This document shows, in pieces, positions 16,581-24,753 of a DNA stretch of 64,000 nt (position 1 is the stretch's first letter; each line of letters begins with the position of its first letter). The stretch comes from Oscillospiraceae bacterium. GTDB lineage: Bacteria; Bacillota; Clostridia; Oscillospirales; Acutalibacteraceae. Below the pieces are notes generated by a model that saw only the letters and a program-made list of their open reading frames with translations, had not been told where the DNA came from and ran no database searches. The position numbers and the translations under genes are program-made. The stretch lies in contig CADBBH010000008.1 in NCBI GenBank assembly GCA_902792905.1, positions 97,635-161,634 of the forward strand, in the 5' to 3' direction.

Positions 16581-17216
16581 TCAAAATTGTGTTCTTTCCC
16601 ATTCCTGAAGCTGCTTCCTGTGAAACGCGATTTCATCTCTTTTCATGAGTTCGGTTTCATAGGCATAGCGCATCATCTTTTCATTTCCTTTATATCTTTC
16701 ATCCTTCCGGTAACGGGCCGGAAATCCGAAAATGAAGATGTGCAGGTCATAGGACGCCGAATGATCTTCGGGATGATTCCTTACATAATCGGCTCTGTAC
16801 TTGCAAAGCTGACTGTAAATCGGGAAAACATCCAGATCCGAATTGCGATTGACGCCCTGCAGAAAACTCAGGCTTTCTCCGCCTTTCACAAGACAGTCGT
16901 AATCATAGGGATTCGGATGCTCACTGCTGTACGAAACAAGCAGTACATCGTTTTCCATAAAACCGCTGAACGTGCTGTGGATGTATTTCAATCCTTTTAC
17001 GGCGCTGCTGTCGAGATAGCCGTATCCGTATTCGTAAATGCCGTATATAAAACTCTTGGGCAAATCCTCGCGTTTGATCTCTGTCACATGAAAATTCTCA
17101 TCAAAGAGAAACCCGTTGGGATCCTGTCTGTCAATGATTTCTCCGTTGACCGATTCCTTCTTGTATTTGTAGTAAACATAATTAAACTGTGTGTTTGTTG
17201 CTGTATTCGTTTTCAT
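16581..17216 (-). CDS. Unrecognised 211-residue protein upstream of the recombinases
   Basis: A soluble protein with many Tyr residues and no signal or membrane segment. Visible stretches are NGFLFDENFHVTEIKREDLP and FIYGIYEYGYGYLDSSAVKG. The start used has TGAGGG nine bases before ATG. It is the first gene of the leftward recombinase operon and follows a long leader. I do not recognise the family. Confidence 0.6.
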   Translation of the reverse strand: MKTNTATNTQFNYVYYKYKKESVNGEIIDRQDPNGFLFDENFHVTEIKREDLPKSFIYGIYEYGYGYLDSSAVKGLKYIHSTFSGFMENDVLLVSYSSEHPNPYDYDCLVKGGESLSFLQGVNRNSDLDVFPIYSQLCKYRADYVRNHPEDHSASYDLHIFIFGFPARYRKDERYKGNEKMMRYAYETELMKRDEIAFHRKQLQEWERTQF

Positions 17217-17514
17217 CTTTTTAACCCTCATTCTTATGCAGCCGATGGTACGGACAACCGTCTCACCGGCTGCATTTTCATCTATTCTTAGTTTCAGCCG
17301 TTTGCCGTTCTCCTCGATGCTCGTTCCTGACCCGGGATCTCCGCGTCGTTTTTTCCGGCATTGGCACGCTCATATCGTGGCGTTGCTTCCCCTGACAGCA
17401 TATCTACATCGCACGGTCATTCAGTTTTCAAGGTGCGTTGAAACAAATACTCGTTTCTCCGGAGGTCTGTTTGTTTGCCCCTCCATATGTAATTGGAAAA
17501 TCAACGCCATTTTT
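17217..17514 (-). promoter_or_regulatory. Leader region with possible short peptide frame
   Basis: About 300 bases without a conventional gene. On the minus strand a 21-codon frame (17486-17421) starts MEGQTNRPPEKRVF and ends in THLEN, overlapping the sequence CACCTTGAAAACTGAA. It lacks an obvious ribosome site. The length suggests a regulated 5' leader for the recombinase operon; no fold could be established by eye. Confidence 0.35.
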
Positions 17515-17949
17515 TCACCCCTGTGAACCGGATTTTTTCATTTTTTCAATCGCTCGCTTGATAGAGACGGATATTTTTTGCGTGCTGACTCCTTCCATCT
17601 GCGCGATTTCACTCATTTTGTAACCGTAGAAATAGTAAAGCTTAATTCTTCGTCGTGCCGTATCCGAAAGGCAGGACAACAGTCTTTCACACAAATCCCT
17701 GTCTGCAATCAGCACGGAAAAATCCGAGCTGTCATCTGCCATCTCATCGAATCTTTCTTCCTGAGAGGCAGCACCATCCAGCGCTGAAATCGGAAAAGTA
17801 TGGTCATAATACCGTTTATCGCTTTTCTTTTCGTTCCAATAACTCCGTTTGAAAGCAATGTATACTTCTTCACTCACTTCAACATCCTCAAAGCATCCGG
17901 TGCAGGTGTTATATATATTCAGCGTATATTTCTTATCGTTGTTATCCAA
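17515..17949 (-). CDS. Sigma-70 region 4-like regulator of the element
   Basis: A 144-residue protein with a C-terminal helix-turn-helix like sigma region 4 (LYYFYGYKMSEIAQMEGV, then STQKISVSIKRAIEKMKK). The N-terminal half (YNTCTGCFEDVEVSEEVY) is typical of small sigma-like regulators carried by Firmicute ICEs. It probably activates transcription of element genes such as the recombinases downstream. The start codon is TTG, with AAAGGAG nine bases upstream. That ribosome site lies inside a perfect hairpin (17953-18005), so translation is probably gated. Confidence 0.75.
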   Translation of the reverse strand: MDNNDKKYTLNIYNTCTGCFEDVEVSEEVYIAFKRSYWNEKKSDKRYYDHTFPISALDGAASQEERFDEMADDSSDFSVLIADRDLCERLLSCLSDTARRRIKLYYFYGYKMSEIAQMEGVSTQKISVSIKRAIEKMKKSGSQG

Positions 17950-17952
17950 TTT

Positions 17953-18005
17953 CGTAATCTCCTTTGAATTTCAAATTTCGATTGATTTGAAATTCGGAGA
18001 TTACG
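17953..18005 (-). promoter_or_regulatory. Hairpin sequestering the ribosome site of the sigma-like gene
   Basis: In mRNA sense, CGTAATCTCC pairs with GGAGATTACG and GAATTTCAAAT pairs with ATTTGAAATTC: 21 perfect pairs with a 3-base AAA bulge and an 8-base loop. The GGAG of the ribosome site is in the 3' arm, immediately before the TTG start. Confidence 0.75.
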
Positions 18006-18040
18006 GGTAGGCAGCGATATAGCAAAGCCAGAAAATCATA

Positions 18041-18078
18041 AAAGTCCTTTCCCAAGCGTGAGCTGAAGGAAAGGACTT
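18041..18078 (-). terminator. Terminator-like hairpin upstream of the sigma-like gene
   Basis: AAGTCCTTTCC (18042-18052) and GGAAAGGACTT (18068-18078) pair perfectly. On the minus strand they are followed by TTTTATGATTTT. It would stop transcripts arriving from the DUF4143 gene. Confidence 0.7.
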
Positions 18079-18098
18079 CTATCACCATACAAAGCCGA

Positions 18099-18227
18099 AA
18101 ATCGCGCAAAAAAAGCACCGCAGAATCGAATTGAGCATAGGCATAACCTATCAACTCAATCCGGCTTCGTACGGTGCTTGGAAGTTTATCCAATCACGAA
18201 TGAGTGATTGCTCCGCTTGCGCGATTT
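18099..18227. other. Nested inverted repeats forming a three-way junction
   Basis: Outer arms AAATCGCGCAA (18099-18109) and TTGCGCGATTT (18217-18227) enclose two further stems. One is AAGCACCG/CGGTGCTT (18113-18120, 18172-18179) with inner ATTGAG/CTCAAT and ATAGG/CCTAT. The other is CAATCAC/GTGATTG (18191-18197, 18204-18210). It is non-coding. Candidate readings are a structured RNA, a small inverted-repeat element, or a recombination or replication site. Confidence 0.6.
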
Positions 18228-18260
18228 AAAGTCGTATTGATATCTTTTATTAAATTGAAA

Positions 18261-19487
18261 TCAGATTATATTACTGGGTATATAGCAATTTTCGTTATCA
18301 ACCGGGATCACTTCTTCGCACATACAGATAATGCCGCCGGCGCCTCTGTGCAGAGAAGCTTTGTCAATCACCTCATACTTTTTGACCTCGCGCGTATCGG
18401 GATTGGCAGATTTCTTGATTTCAAACGGATGAATTGCATCGTTTTCCTCTATGAAAACATCAATCTCTTTTGCTCTGTCATCTCTGTAATAACAGATATT
18501 CACCTTGTTTCTGGAATAGGCGTAATTCTTGACAAGCTCCATCACAACATAGTTTTCATAGTAGTGACCGCTTGCAGCGCCCTTCATCAATGTTTCTGCC
18601 GACAGCCACATGGAGAGATAGGCGCAAAGAGATGTGTCGCAGAAATACAGTTTCGGCGATTTCACAAGCCGTTTCAGTTCATTGTTTTCATACGGCTTCA
18701 AAAGATAGATGATTCCCAACCCCTGCAACACATTGAGCCAGCGTTTTGCTGTCGGCTCCGAGATTTCCGCCGCCTCGGCAAGCGTTGCATAATTCACCTG
18801 CTGTGCCACGAGCGCGGCACAGGCACTGAGAAAGTTTGAGAACTTTATGGAATCGGTAACGCCGCCGACCTCTGCGGCATCGCGCATCAGATAGGTTTCA
18901 ATATATGAATTAAAGTAATCGTTGCGCATTTCACTGTCAAGCTCCTGAACTGCCGGCATACCGCCCGTCCAGATATGCTGAAACACTTGAACAATATCGT
19001 TCTTCGGGAACTGTTTCTGCCGTTTCAGAAGCGCGTCCAGTGAAAAAGCAAGCTCCTCCGCCGGGATGATTCCGGCCTTCTCTCTTTGAGACAGGCTGTA
19101 AAGCGTAAGAATACCGATTCTTCCGGCAAGAGATTCCCGGACCTCTTTCATCATTTTATACTGCTGTGAACCTGTAATCCAAAACAGACCTTTTTCATCA
19201 CTTTCATCACAAATGATCTTGATCTGCTCAAAAAGCTCCGGTGCTTTCTGGATCTCATCAATCAGAATCGGCGGCTTATATGTCTGGAAGAACAGCACGG
19301 GATCAGATTTGGCAAGCCGCCGCACGGCGCTGTTGTCCAGCGTAACATAGGTGCGGTCTGTTCCTTCTGCAAGGTGCCGAAGCATGGTTGTTTTACCGAC
19401 CTGCCTGGCTCCGGTTACGAGGATCGCTTTGAAATTCGCATTCATTTTCAGGAATTTTCGTTCCAGCTCACGGTGAACATATTTCAC
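18261..19487 (-). CDS. DUF4143-type AAA ATPase
   Basis: A 408-residue protein with a P-loop near residue 26 (LVTGARQVGKTTMLR), a Walker B strand (PILIDEIQKAPELF) and sensor motif (LFWITGSQQY). These are followed by a C-terminal DUF4143 domain with a restriction-enzyme-like core (CYYRDDRAKEIDVFIEEN ... PFEIKKS). These ATPases are common accessory genes of unknown role. The GTG start has GAGAGG eight bases before it. It has its own promoter with an operator-like dyad over the -10, which suggests tight repression. Confidence 0.9.
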   Translation of the reverse strand: MKYVHRELERKFLKMNANFKAILVTGARQVGKTTMLRHLAEGTDRTYVTLDNSAVRRLAKSDPVLFFQTYKPPILIDEIQKAPELFEQIKIICDESDEKGLFWITGSQQYKMMKEVRESLAGRIGILTLYSLSQREKAGIIPAEELAFSLDALLKRQKQFPKNDIVQVFQHIWTGGMPAVQELDSEMRNDYFNSYIETYLMRDAAEVGGVTDSIKFSNFLSACAALVAQQVNYATLAEAAEISEPTAKRWLNVLQGLGIIYLLKPYENNELKRLVKSPKLYFCDTSLCAYLSMWLSAETLMKGAASGHYYENYVVMELVKNYAYSRNKVNICYYRDDRAKEIDVFIEENDAIHPFEIKKSANPDTREVKKYEVIDKASLHRGAGGIICMCEEVIPVDNENCYIPSNII

Positions 19488-19508
19488 ATTGATCGCCTCT
19501 CTTTGGAG

Positions 19509-19555
19509 TAATCTAATATCAATGTTAGATTACCACACTTTTGCGCTATTGTCAA
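19509..19555 (-). promoter_or_regulatory. Promoter with overlapping operator for the DUF4143 gene
   Basis: TTGACA (19555-19550), a 17-bp spacer, TAATCT (19532-19527). The -10 is part of a perfect dyad, TAATCTAA-N8-TTAGATTA (19509-19532), so a bound repressor would block the promoter. Confidence 0.7.
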
Positions 19556-19627
19556 CTTGATAACCGGATGTTTTACGCATTTATATTATTTCGCTGAAAT
19601 TCTGGCTTAACAATCACCTTTTTCCTT

Positions 19628-19897
19628 TTATTCGTCTTCCAGTGTGCGAAAAAATGACAGCCCCTGTATGCGTTCGCCTTTGCATTTGGAACACTTGATT
19701 TGCACAAAGCAGTCTCCTGTACCCCATACATCGCCGATATAGTATCCGCAGCGGGCGCAGCGCAATTCTCTGCGTTCCAACTTGCGTGCGCCTTCTTGCG
19801 ATTTCAATAAGCGAACGATCACATCTTCCGGCAGCCGTTCTCCGTGCTGATCATACATGATGCCGAAATCCGTATGTCTTGTATTCGTTACATTCAT
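19628..19897 (-). CDS. Small zinc-ribbon protein
   Basis: An 89-residue protein with two CxxC pairs, ELRCARCGYYIGDV and VQIKCSKCKGERIQG, forming a zinc ribbon in the C-terminal half. It resembles Com-type or generic single zinc-ribbon proteins of phages and mobile elements. It begins two bases after the stop of the ImmA-like gene and is probably co-transcribed with it. No specific function can be assigned. Confidence 0.65.
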   Translation of the reverse strand: MNVTNTRHTDFGIMYDQHGERLPEDVIVRLLKSQEGARKLERRELRCARCGYYIGDVWGTGDCFVQIKCSKCKGERIQGLSFFRTLEDE

Positions 19898-19898
19898 A

Positions 19899-20549
19899 TC
19901 AATATACTCCCATTTCCATCAATTGACCAGTAAAAGCACTTGCAGGCTTCTTGTTAAACATTTTCAGCTTTTTGAACCGATGAAACAAATCTTCATAACT
20001 GACCCCAAGCCGATCCGCCATCTTCTGCAGTTTTATCTTATCCTCATCCGAAAGCATAAACCTTCCGTACAGAGTTAAATACTCCCCGTTGTTATATCTT
20101 TTCAAAACGCGCTCAAGTAAATATACCGGCATAAAGATTCCGTAATAGAACTTATCGGCATACAGTTCTGCAAGATTAAGCTTTTCGTGCAACTCCTCAA
20201 CCCCGGTTTCTCGCTCCGTATCCAGCTCGCTTCTGTAACAGGCTTTTGCAAGACCCGGGGCTTGCAGAAACATGATTTTGTGGCCGAATTCATGTCCCAG
20301 CGTTTTGTTTTTTTCTGTAATATACCGGCTTCTGAGCAAGAAGCTATCGAGAACAACTGTATCCTCAGGAAAAATGACTTGCTTTCGTGAACCGTTTTTA
20401 AAAATCCAGAGCGGTGTCACCCCGTCGGAATAAAAACCGATTTTACCTCTGTCATCTTCGGCAATATTTTCATAAACTACATTCAAACCGAACATGGCCT
20501 TCATTAAATCCTGAATGTCCAGGCACCAGTGATTCTTCTGGTGCGTCAT
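19899..20549 (-). CDS. ImmA/IrrE-family metallopeptidase, N-terminus cut by an in-frame stop
   Basis: A 216-residue protein with the zinc-protease motif GHEFGHK and a downstream acidic helix (LNLAELYADKFYYGIFMP), as in ImmA/IrrE proteases that cleave element repressors to induce transfer. The original start appears to be ATG at 20618-20616, which overlaps the previous gene's stop (ATGA). From there 14 codons (MRKFYTDEEIDDLT) lead to TAA at 20576-20574, and the frame continues without a break into this protein. So a nonsense mutation seems to have removed the first 23 codons or so, and translation may restart at the ATG used here. The HExxH core is intact. Confidence 0.75.
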   Translation of the reverse strand: MTHQKNHWCLDIQDLMKAMFGLNVVYENIAEDDRGKIGFYSDGVTPLWIFKNGSRKQVIFPEDTVVLDSFLLRSRYITEKNKTLGHEFGHKIMFLQAPGLAKACYRSELDTERETGVEELHEKLNLAELYADKFYYGIFMPVYLLERVLKRYNNGEYLTLYGRFMLSDEDKIKLQKMADRLGVSYEDLFHRFKKLKMFNKKPASAFTGQLMEMGVY

Positions 20550-20614
20550 GGATTCATAGGTTTTGCGAATATTTTATGTGAGGTCATCGATTTCTTCGTC
20601 TGTATAAAACTTTC

Positions 20615-20860
20615 TCATCCATATAACCTCACTTTCTCTGCATCAATATACCAGCCTCCGTCATCTCTATAGATGTCACGTTCTGAATTGCCTATTCTGA
20701 CAGTATATCGTTTACCGGAAAACTCATCTTCTGCTGCCTCGCAAACATGAAGTACTTTATCAATTTCAAATTGCTTTTCTTTGCTCCAAATAATATCTTT
20801 CGGAAGCTCTTCACCAAATATACTGAATTCAACAGAAACATTTATATACTTTTTCTTCAC
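20615..20860 (-). CDS. Unrecognised 81-residue protein between the LexA-like and ImmA-like genes
   Basis: A small protein with pattern 'YINVSVEFS ... DIIWSKEKQFEIDKVLHVCEA ... YTVRIGNSERDIYRDDGGWYID', a compact beta-rich domain often seen beside ImmA and LexA genes of mobile elements. GAGGA precedes the GTG start used here; an ATG 18 bases earlier has no clear site. Its stop overlaps the ancestral start of the ImmA-like gene. It is probably a regulator partner; the role is unknown. Confidence 0.6.
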   Translation of the reverse strand: MKKKYINVSVEFSIFGEELPKDIIWSKEKQFEIDKVLHVCEAAEDEFSGKRYTVRIGNSERDIYRDDGGWYIDAEKVRLYG

Positions 20861-21030
20861 ATCTATTCCTCGCTTCATACAATACTGATTATCTCTTTTA
20901 CACCATTAAACTTGCTGTCAAAATCCCTACATTCTACAAAAAGCAGAATGATATCGGATCAACTAATAAAAGATTTATGGTTACAATCAGCTATGATACT
21001 GTAAAACCATTTCAAATAATCCGATAAATA

Positions 21031-21642
21031 TCAAAATGTTTTAATCATATGCTTCGCAACTCCCTGGCAGACAAACGAATCAAGTTCTATCGTTTCATCC
21101 GGATACTTTTCTTCATTCATATATGCGAAAACATATTTACCGTTTTTCTTTCCTTTATACTGTTTGAGCGTATTCTCATTGTCGGCATTCAGAACCACGA
21201 CGATGTCACCGGTTTTAGGCTTTGCGTTTTTGTCAACAACCACAAGAACGCCGGGTTCAATGCCTGAATCTACCATTGAATCACCATAGGCACGAAGGAT
21301 ATAGAAATCACCTTTTCCGAAAATGGACTCCGGCAAATTTACATATTCCTCTATATTCTCTTCCTCCGAAGTGGGATCACCGCAGCCGATGATCCCGCAG
21401 ACAGGTGCGCTGACCTTTGCCGGAGAATGGCATTTGGAGATCACAGCAGTCACGATGGATTCACCGTCATACGAAAGCAAACCCTCGGCATTCATCTCCA
21501 GCACATAGCGGTATGCCTGCACTTTACTCGTTCCGCATCCGTCTCCGATTTCCTGAAAGGAAGGCGACCGGTGATGTTCCCGATAAAACGCATTTATGAA
21601 GTCGATCATTTTTTCTTTGAGTACCGGGCTTTTCGTTCTCAT
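21031..21642 (-). CDS. LexA-type S24 self-cleaving repressor
   Basis: A 203-residue protein with an N-terminal winged helix (FINAFYREHHRSPSFQEIGD) and a C-terminal peptidase S24 domain. Catalytic Ser is in YGDSMVDSGIEPG and Lys in NTLKQYKG. The predicted self-cleavage pair is Cys-Gly (GIIGCGDP) rather than the usual Ala-Gly. It should repress its own promoter and be inactivated by RecA-DNA filaments after damage. The operator-like dyad in its promoter differs from the usual SOS box, so this is probably an element-encoded repressor rather than the host LexA. An ImmA-like protease gene lies downstream. Confidence 0.85.
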   Translation of the reverse strand: MRTKSPVLKEKMIDFINAFYREHHRSPSFQEIGDGCGTSKVQAYRYVLEMNAEGLLSYDGESIVTAVISKCHSPAKVSAPVCGIIGCGDPTSEEENIEEYVNLPESIFGKGDFYILRAYGDSMVDSGIEPGVLVVVDKNAKPKTGDIVVVLNADNENTLKQYKGKKNGKYVFAYMNEEKYPDETIELDSFVCQGVAKHMIKTF

Positions 21643-21661
21643 AAAGCACCTCGTTTTCTAT

Positions 21662-21719
21662 AAGTAACGGCTCGTTACTTCTGTGACATTACTATATCAT
21701 GCACAAATGTTCGTGTCAA
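21662..21719 (-). promoter_or_regulatory. Promoter and operator of the LexA-type gene
   Basis: TTGACA (21719-21714), a 17-bp spacer, TATAGT (21696-21691). Just downstream is a perfect dyad AAGTAACG-GCT-CGTTACTT (21662-21680), the likely autorepression operator. Confidence 0.75.
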
Positions 21720-21789
21720 TGGGTTTTTCGACAAAATTTTGAAGGTGGGGAATATTCACCACAGCACTAAAAATTTTATTTAATATATG

Positions 21790-21818
21790 TTGATATGTAT
21801 ATTCCTGTCTGGTATAAT
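21790..21818 (+). promoter_or_regulatory. Sigma-A promoter of the CoiA-like gene
   Basis: TTGATA (21790-21795), a 17-bp spacer, TATAAT (21813-21818), about 50 bp before the ATG. Confidence 0.7.
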
Positions 21819-21866
21819 TGATTTGGTAAAATAAAGAAGAAAAATAGCAATCTTTTGGAGGCTTAA

Positions 21867-22990
21867 ATGAGCATCAAAAACCCCTTTGCCCTTCGTGACG
21901 GAATTATCATCTCTATTGACGACCTTGATGAAAGCGAACGAGGTCTGGCCTGCAATTGCGTTTGCCCCCATTGCGGAGATAAGTTCCAGGCAAGAATGGG
22001 AAATATCCGATCCATCATTTTGCCCACGACGGTGAAGGATGTGATGAAGAAATCGCATTCCTCAAGGGCTTGTATCTGATGATGCAGCGATACATTGACA
22101 ATCATGAAATCACACTGCCACCTTTGGATGTGTCCTGGACATATAGCGGCGAAAGATTTTCCGAAGAAAACTTCTGGAGCAGGGTTTCTCTAAATCCGCA
22201 TCAATATTACAACACGACTCATGTGAATGATTCGGTAAAAATCAAATTCGATAAAAGCGAGCTCTGCTATGACGGTGAACGACCAACAGCGCTGGAACTA
22301 ACGTATAACGCTTCCAAGCTATACATTGCAATCAATCCGCCTGCGACCTTTTGCAAGCAGTCTAAAGCCAGATCCTTCTTTCCGAACAGTTATCTGGTAT
22401 TGGATGTTTCAAAAGCTGTGTTTGAGAATCTCACCTCGGAACAATGCTTTCACATTTTATCAAAAGGAATGAGCAATTGGCACTGGGGGCATAACGCCAA
22501 AGCCATCAAAGCTCTGGATCTGATCAACGCAGAAAACGACAGAAGGCAGGAAGCACTTCGGCGTGAAATGGAAGAACTAAATAAGAAAAGGCAAAAACAG
22601 CAGGAAGAAGAAAAGCGCCGTCGGGAACTGTATCGACAGCAACTCGAAAAGCAAGCTCTGGAAAGAGAAAAACAGATCAAAAAACAAACATGGCAAAATC
22701 GGAACCAAGTAGCCGACTTTCAGACTGGCATTTTACAACCCGAAGCCACGCAAGCAAAGCGAAATGAAGGCATTCAGAAAAACCACAAAGTATGCCTGAA
22801 GGAAGGATATGCCGAAATCAAGGATCTGTTTGAAAAAGGTGATCAATCAAATATCATTCGCGATTCTTACGGACAGCGCTGGGTGAAATGCGAGATCTGC
22901 GGAGAAATCAAGCCGGATTATGATTTCGGATCCTATGGCGGGTTGAATCATGTGAATATGGGAACGTGCCGTGATTGCGGAAAAAAGTAG
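21867..22990 (+). pseudogene. CoiA-like nuclease-family gene with a frameshift
   Basis: The first frame (21867-22079) gives MSIKNPFALRDG and a zinc pair (CNCVCPHCGDKF, then QARMGNIR). The continuation, HHFAHDGEGCDEEIAFLKG, lies in another frame that then runs to 22990. A single missing base near 22010 would restore one protein of about 374 residues. CPHCG...RxGxxRxHHFAH...C.EE is the signature of CoiA-like proteins (competence and nuclease-related). A long charged coiled coil (about 22540-22700) and a C-terminal zinc finger (CEICGEIKPDYDF ... CRDCGK) follow. Promoter and ribosome site (TTGGAGG) are intact. It is a recent pseudogene or a sequencing error; programmed shifting is unlikely because no slippery site is evident. 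Confidence 0.7.
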
Positions 22991-23006
22991 AAAGTGGAGT
23001 ATTCTT

Positions 23007-23984
23007 ATGGAAAAGCAACAGAATCAGAACCGGCTCATTGAATTGCTTAAATATCTGTGGAACAACACAGACAAAGAACACTATACAACAATTGTTGAGC
23101 TCCAGAAGTATCTGCAAGATCTGGGCTTTCGTCCTGACCGGAAGACGCTGACCAAGGATATAGAAACACTTAATTCAATCGGATTCTTTGACATTGAGCA
23201 TGACCGCAGCATTCAGAACAGATACTACATATCAAGGCGATACTTCTCAGAAGCGGATGTGAAAATGCTCTGCGACGCCATCCGATCATCCTATTTCATT
23301 TCCGAGCGCAATGCCAAAGAGCTCATAACCATGCTTGAAACATTTGTTGGTCCGACAGCAAAACCAAGTCTGTCTTCCCCTGCTTTCATTGACGCTTCCG
23401 TAAAAACAAAAAACGCGAATACAATCAGGAACGCCGGCAAGATCTCGAAGGCAATTGCGGAAAAGAAGAAAATCTCATTCAAGTATTTTGACTATACAGT
23501 TGTGGGCAAAAAAGAGCATAAGGGTAACAAAAAATATCTTGTATCCCCTTATGCAATGATCATAGATGACGGCAAGTATTACTTTGCCGGTTTTGAAGAA
23601 GAAGAAGGAATGATCAAAACATTCCGCATTGATAAAACTGATGCACTGATTGTTACATCCTTTGCGGCTGTTCCACAGCCAAAATCATTCACTGCAAAGA
23701 GATTTGCTTCACAAACAAAAATGTATTCCGGGTATGAAAGCGAAGTTGAGCTCCTCTGTCACAAAGACGCCATGTACGGCATTATTGACAAATTCGGTCC
23801 GAAAGTGAAAACCGAGAAAGTAGACGATAAACACTTCATTGCGTATATTACCACAGACATTTCACCGACACTTTTCGGCTGGGTGGTGGGATATGGTGGG
23901 AAGATCCAAATCACAGCTCCCCAGAATGTAAAAAACGATTATATAAAGCTTCTAAAGCTATATGACCGTTTATATATGTTTTAA
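23007..23984 (+). CDS. WYL-domain transcriptional regulator
   Basis: A 325-residue protein: N-terminal winged helix (RLIELLKYLWNNTDKEHYTT, then VELQKYLQDLG) and a central WYL-type domain (ISFKYFDY ... YLVSPYAMIIDDGKYYFAGF, then FRIDKTDALIVT). WYL regulators bind ligands, often nucleic acids or nucleotides, and control defence and mobile-element genes. GTGGAG lies before the ATG used here, 36 bases after an earlier in-frame start. The C-terminus ends abruptly (LKLYDRLYMF) exactly where an opposing gene fragment begins, so a few residues may have been lost in the rearrangement. Confidence 0.8.
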   Translation: MEKQQNQNRLIELLKYLWNNTDKEHYTTIVELQKYLQDLGFRPDRKTLTKDIETLNSIGFFDIEHDRSIQNRYYISRRYFSEADVKMLCDAIRSSYFISERNAKELITMLETFVGPTAKPSLSSPAFIDASVKTKNANTIRNAGKISKAIAEKKKISFKYFDYTVVGKKEHKGNKKYLVSPYAMIIDDGKYYFAGFEEEEGMIKTFRIDKTDALIVTSFAAVPQPKSFTAKRFASQTKMYSGYESEVELLCHKDAMYGIIDKFGPKVKTEKVDDKHFIAYITTDISPTLFGWVVGYGGKIQITAPQNVKNDYIKLLKLYDRLYMF

Positions 23985-24753
23985 ATGCCTTCTTAATATG
24001 TGCTCTGCAATCTGCAATTGATAATTCAGAATACTCTTGAAGGAAATCTACTTGAAAGAGATACTTTACAAAATCTTCCTCCGACAAGTTTTCACCGAGT
24101 TGAACAAGAATATTAGTTGGTTTATCAATATAAATGGCATCAAAGTCTTTCTCCTCAATGCCACTCTTTTTCCATCCATTTGTTTTTACTATTTCATTGG
24201 ATAAATTAGAAGGAATAGGGTATTGAAGATTCTGACCTGCACCGATGGTTTGATAAACCGAAATCACAAATATCTTTTCACCTAATGACAGGCGTTTAAT
24301 TATTTCGTCCTTTTTTGAATCATATTCAGCGCCATCAAGCTGAACGACACTTTTTCTTGCATCTAACGAAGAATTATATTTTTTGAGAATGAGGTTAAAG
24401 AGATCATATAAGGTATCAAGATTCAACTGCGAGTCATATGATCTCGGATGTTTTGTTAAAACGCAAAGAAATGATTGTATGTCATCATGAACTGCAAACT
24501 CTTTATATGCTAAAGCGATTCTCAAATATCGTCTCTGATTATAATCGTTAGACTCAGATACACTTGTTTTAATTTTTTCAAAAGCCCAATTGCAAAGCTC
24601 GTCATCTTCAAAAACATCAAACCAAGAGTCAACAGAATATGCCTCATCATCATCCATCCCAATTAAATTGGTATGGATGTTTATGTTTTTATAACCGATT
24701 TGGTTATTGTCAAAATCAGTTTTTAATCGGACTTTATCATCTTCTGATATAAG
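23911..24753 (-). pseudogene. C-terminal fragment of a helicase-like or large accessory protein
   Basis: The open frame extends to 24858, but its first 35 residues are antisense to the neighbouring kinase fragment and unlike protein sequence. The native part begins near LISEDDKVRLKTDFDN and includes KIFVISVYQTIGAGQNLQYP and DFDAIYIDKPTNILVQLGE. These resemble the C-terminal parts of large superfamily-2 helicase-like proteins, though I cannot name a family. Both ends meet other truncated genes (the WYL 3' end and the kinase fragment). It has no start signal and is probably a non-functional remnant. Confidence 0.5.

Noticed and set aside
16587-17291. 234-residue plus-strand ORF
   Set aside because: Antisense to the 211-residue gene, which has a proper ribosome site and fits the operon.
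18204-18839. 211-residue plus-strand ORF
   Set aside because: Antisense to the DUF4143 gene and overlaps the structured region; hydrophobic shadow content only.
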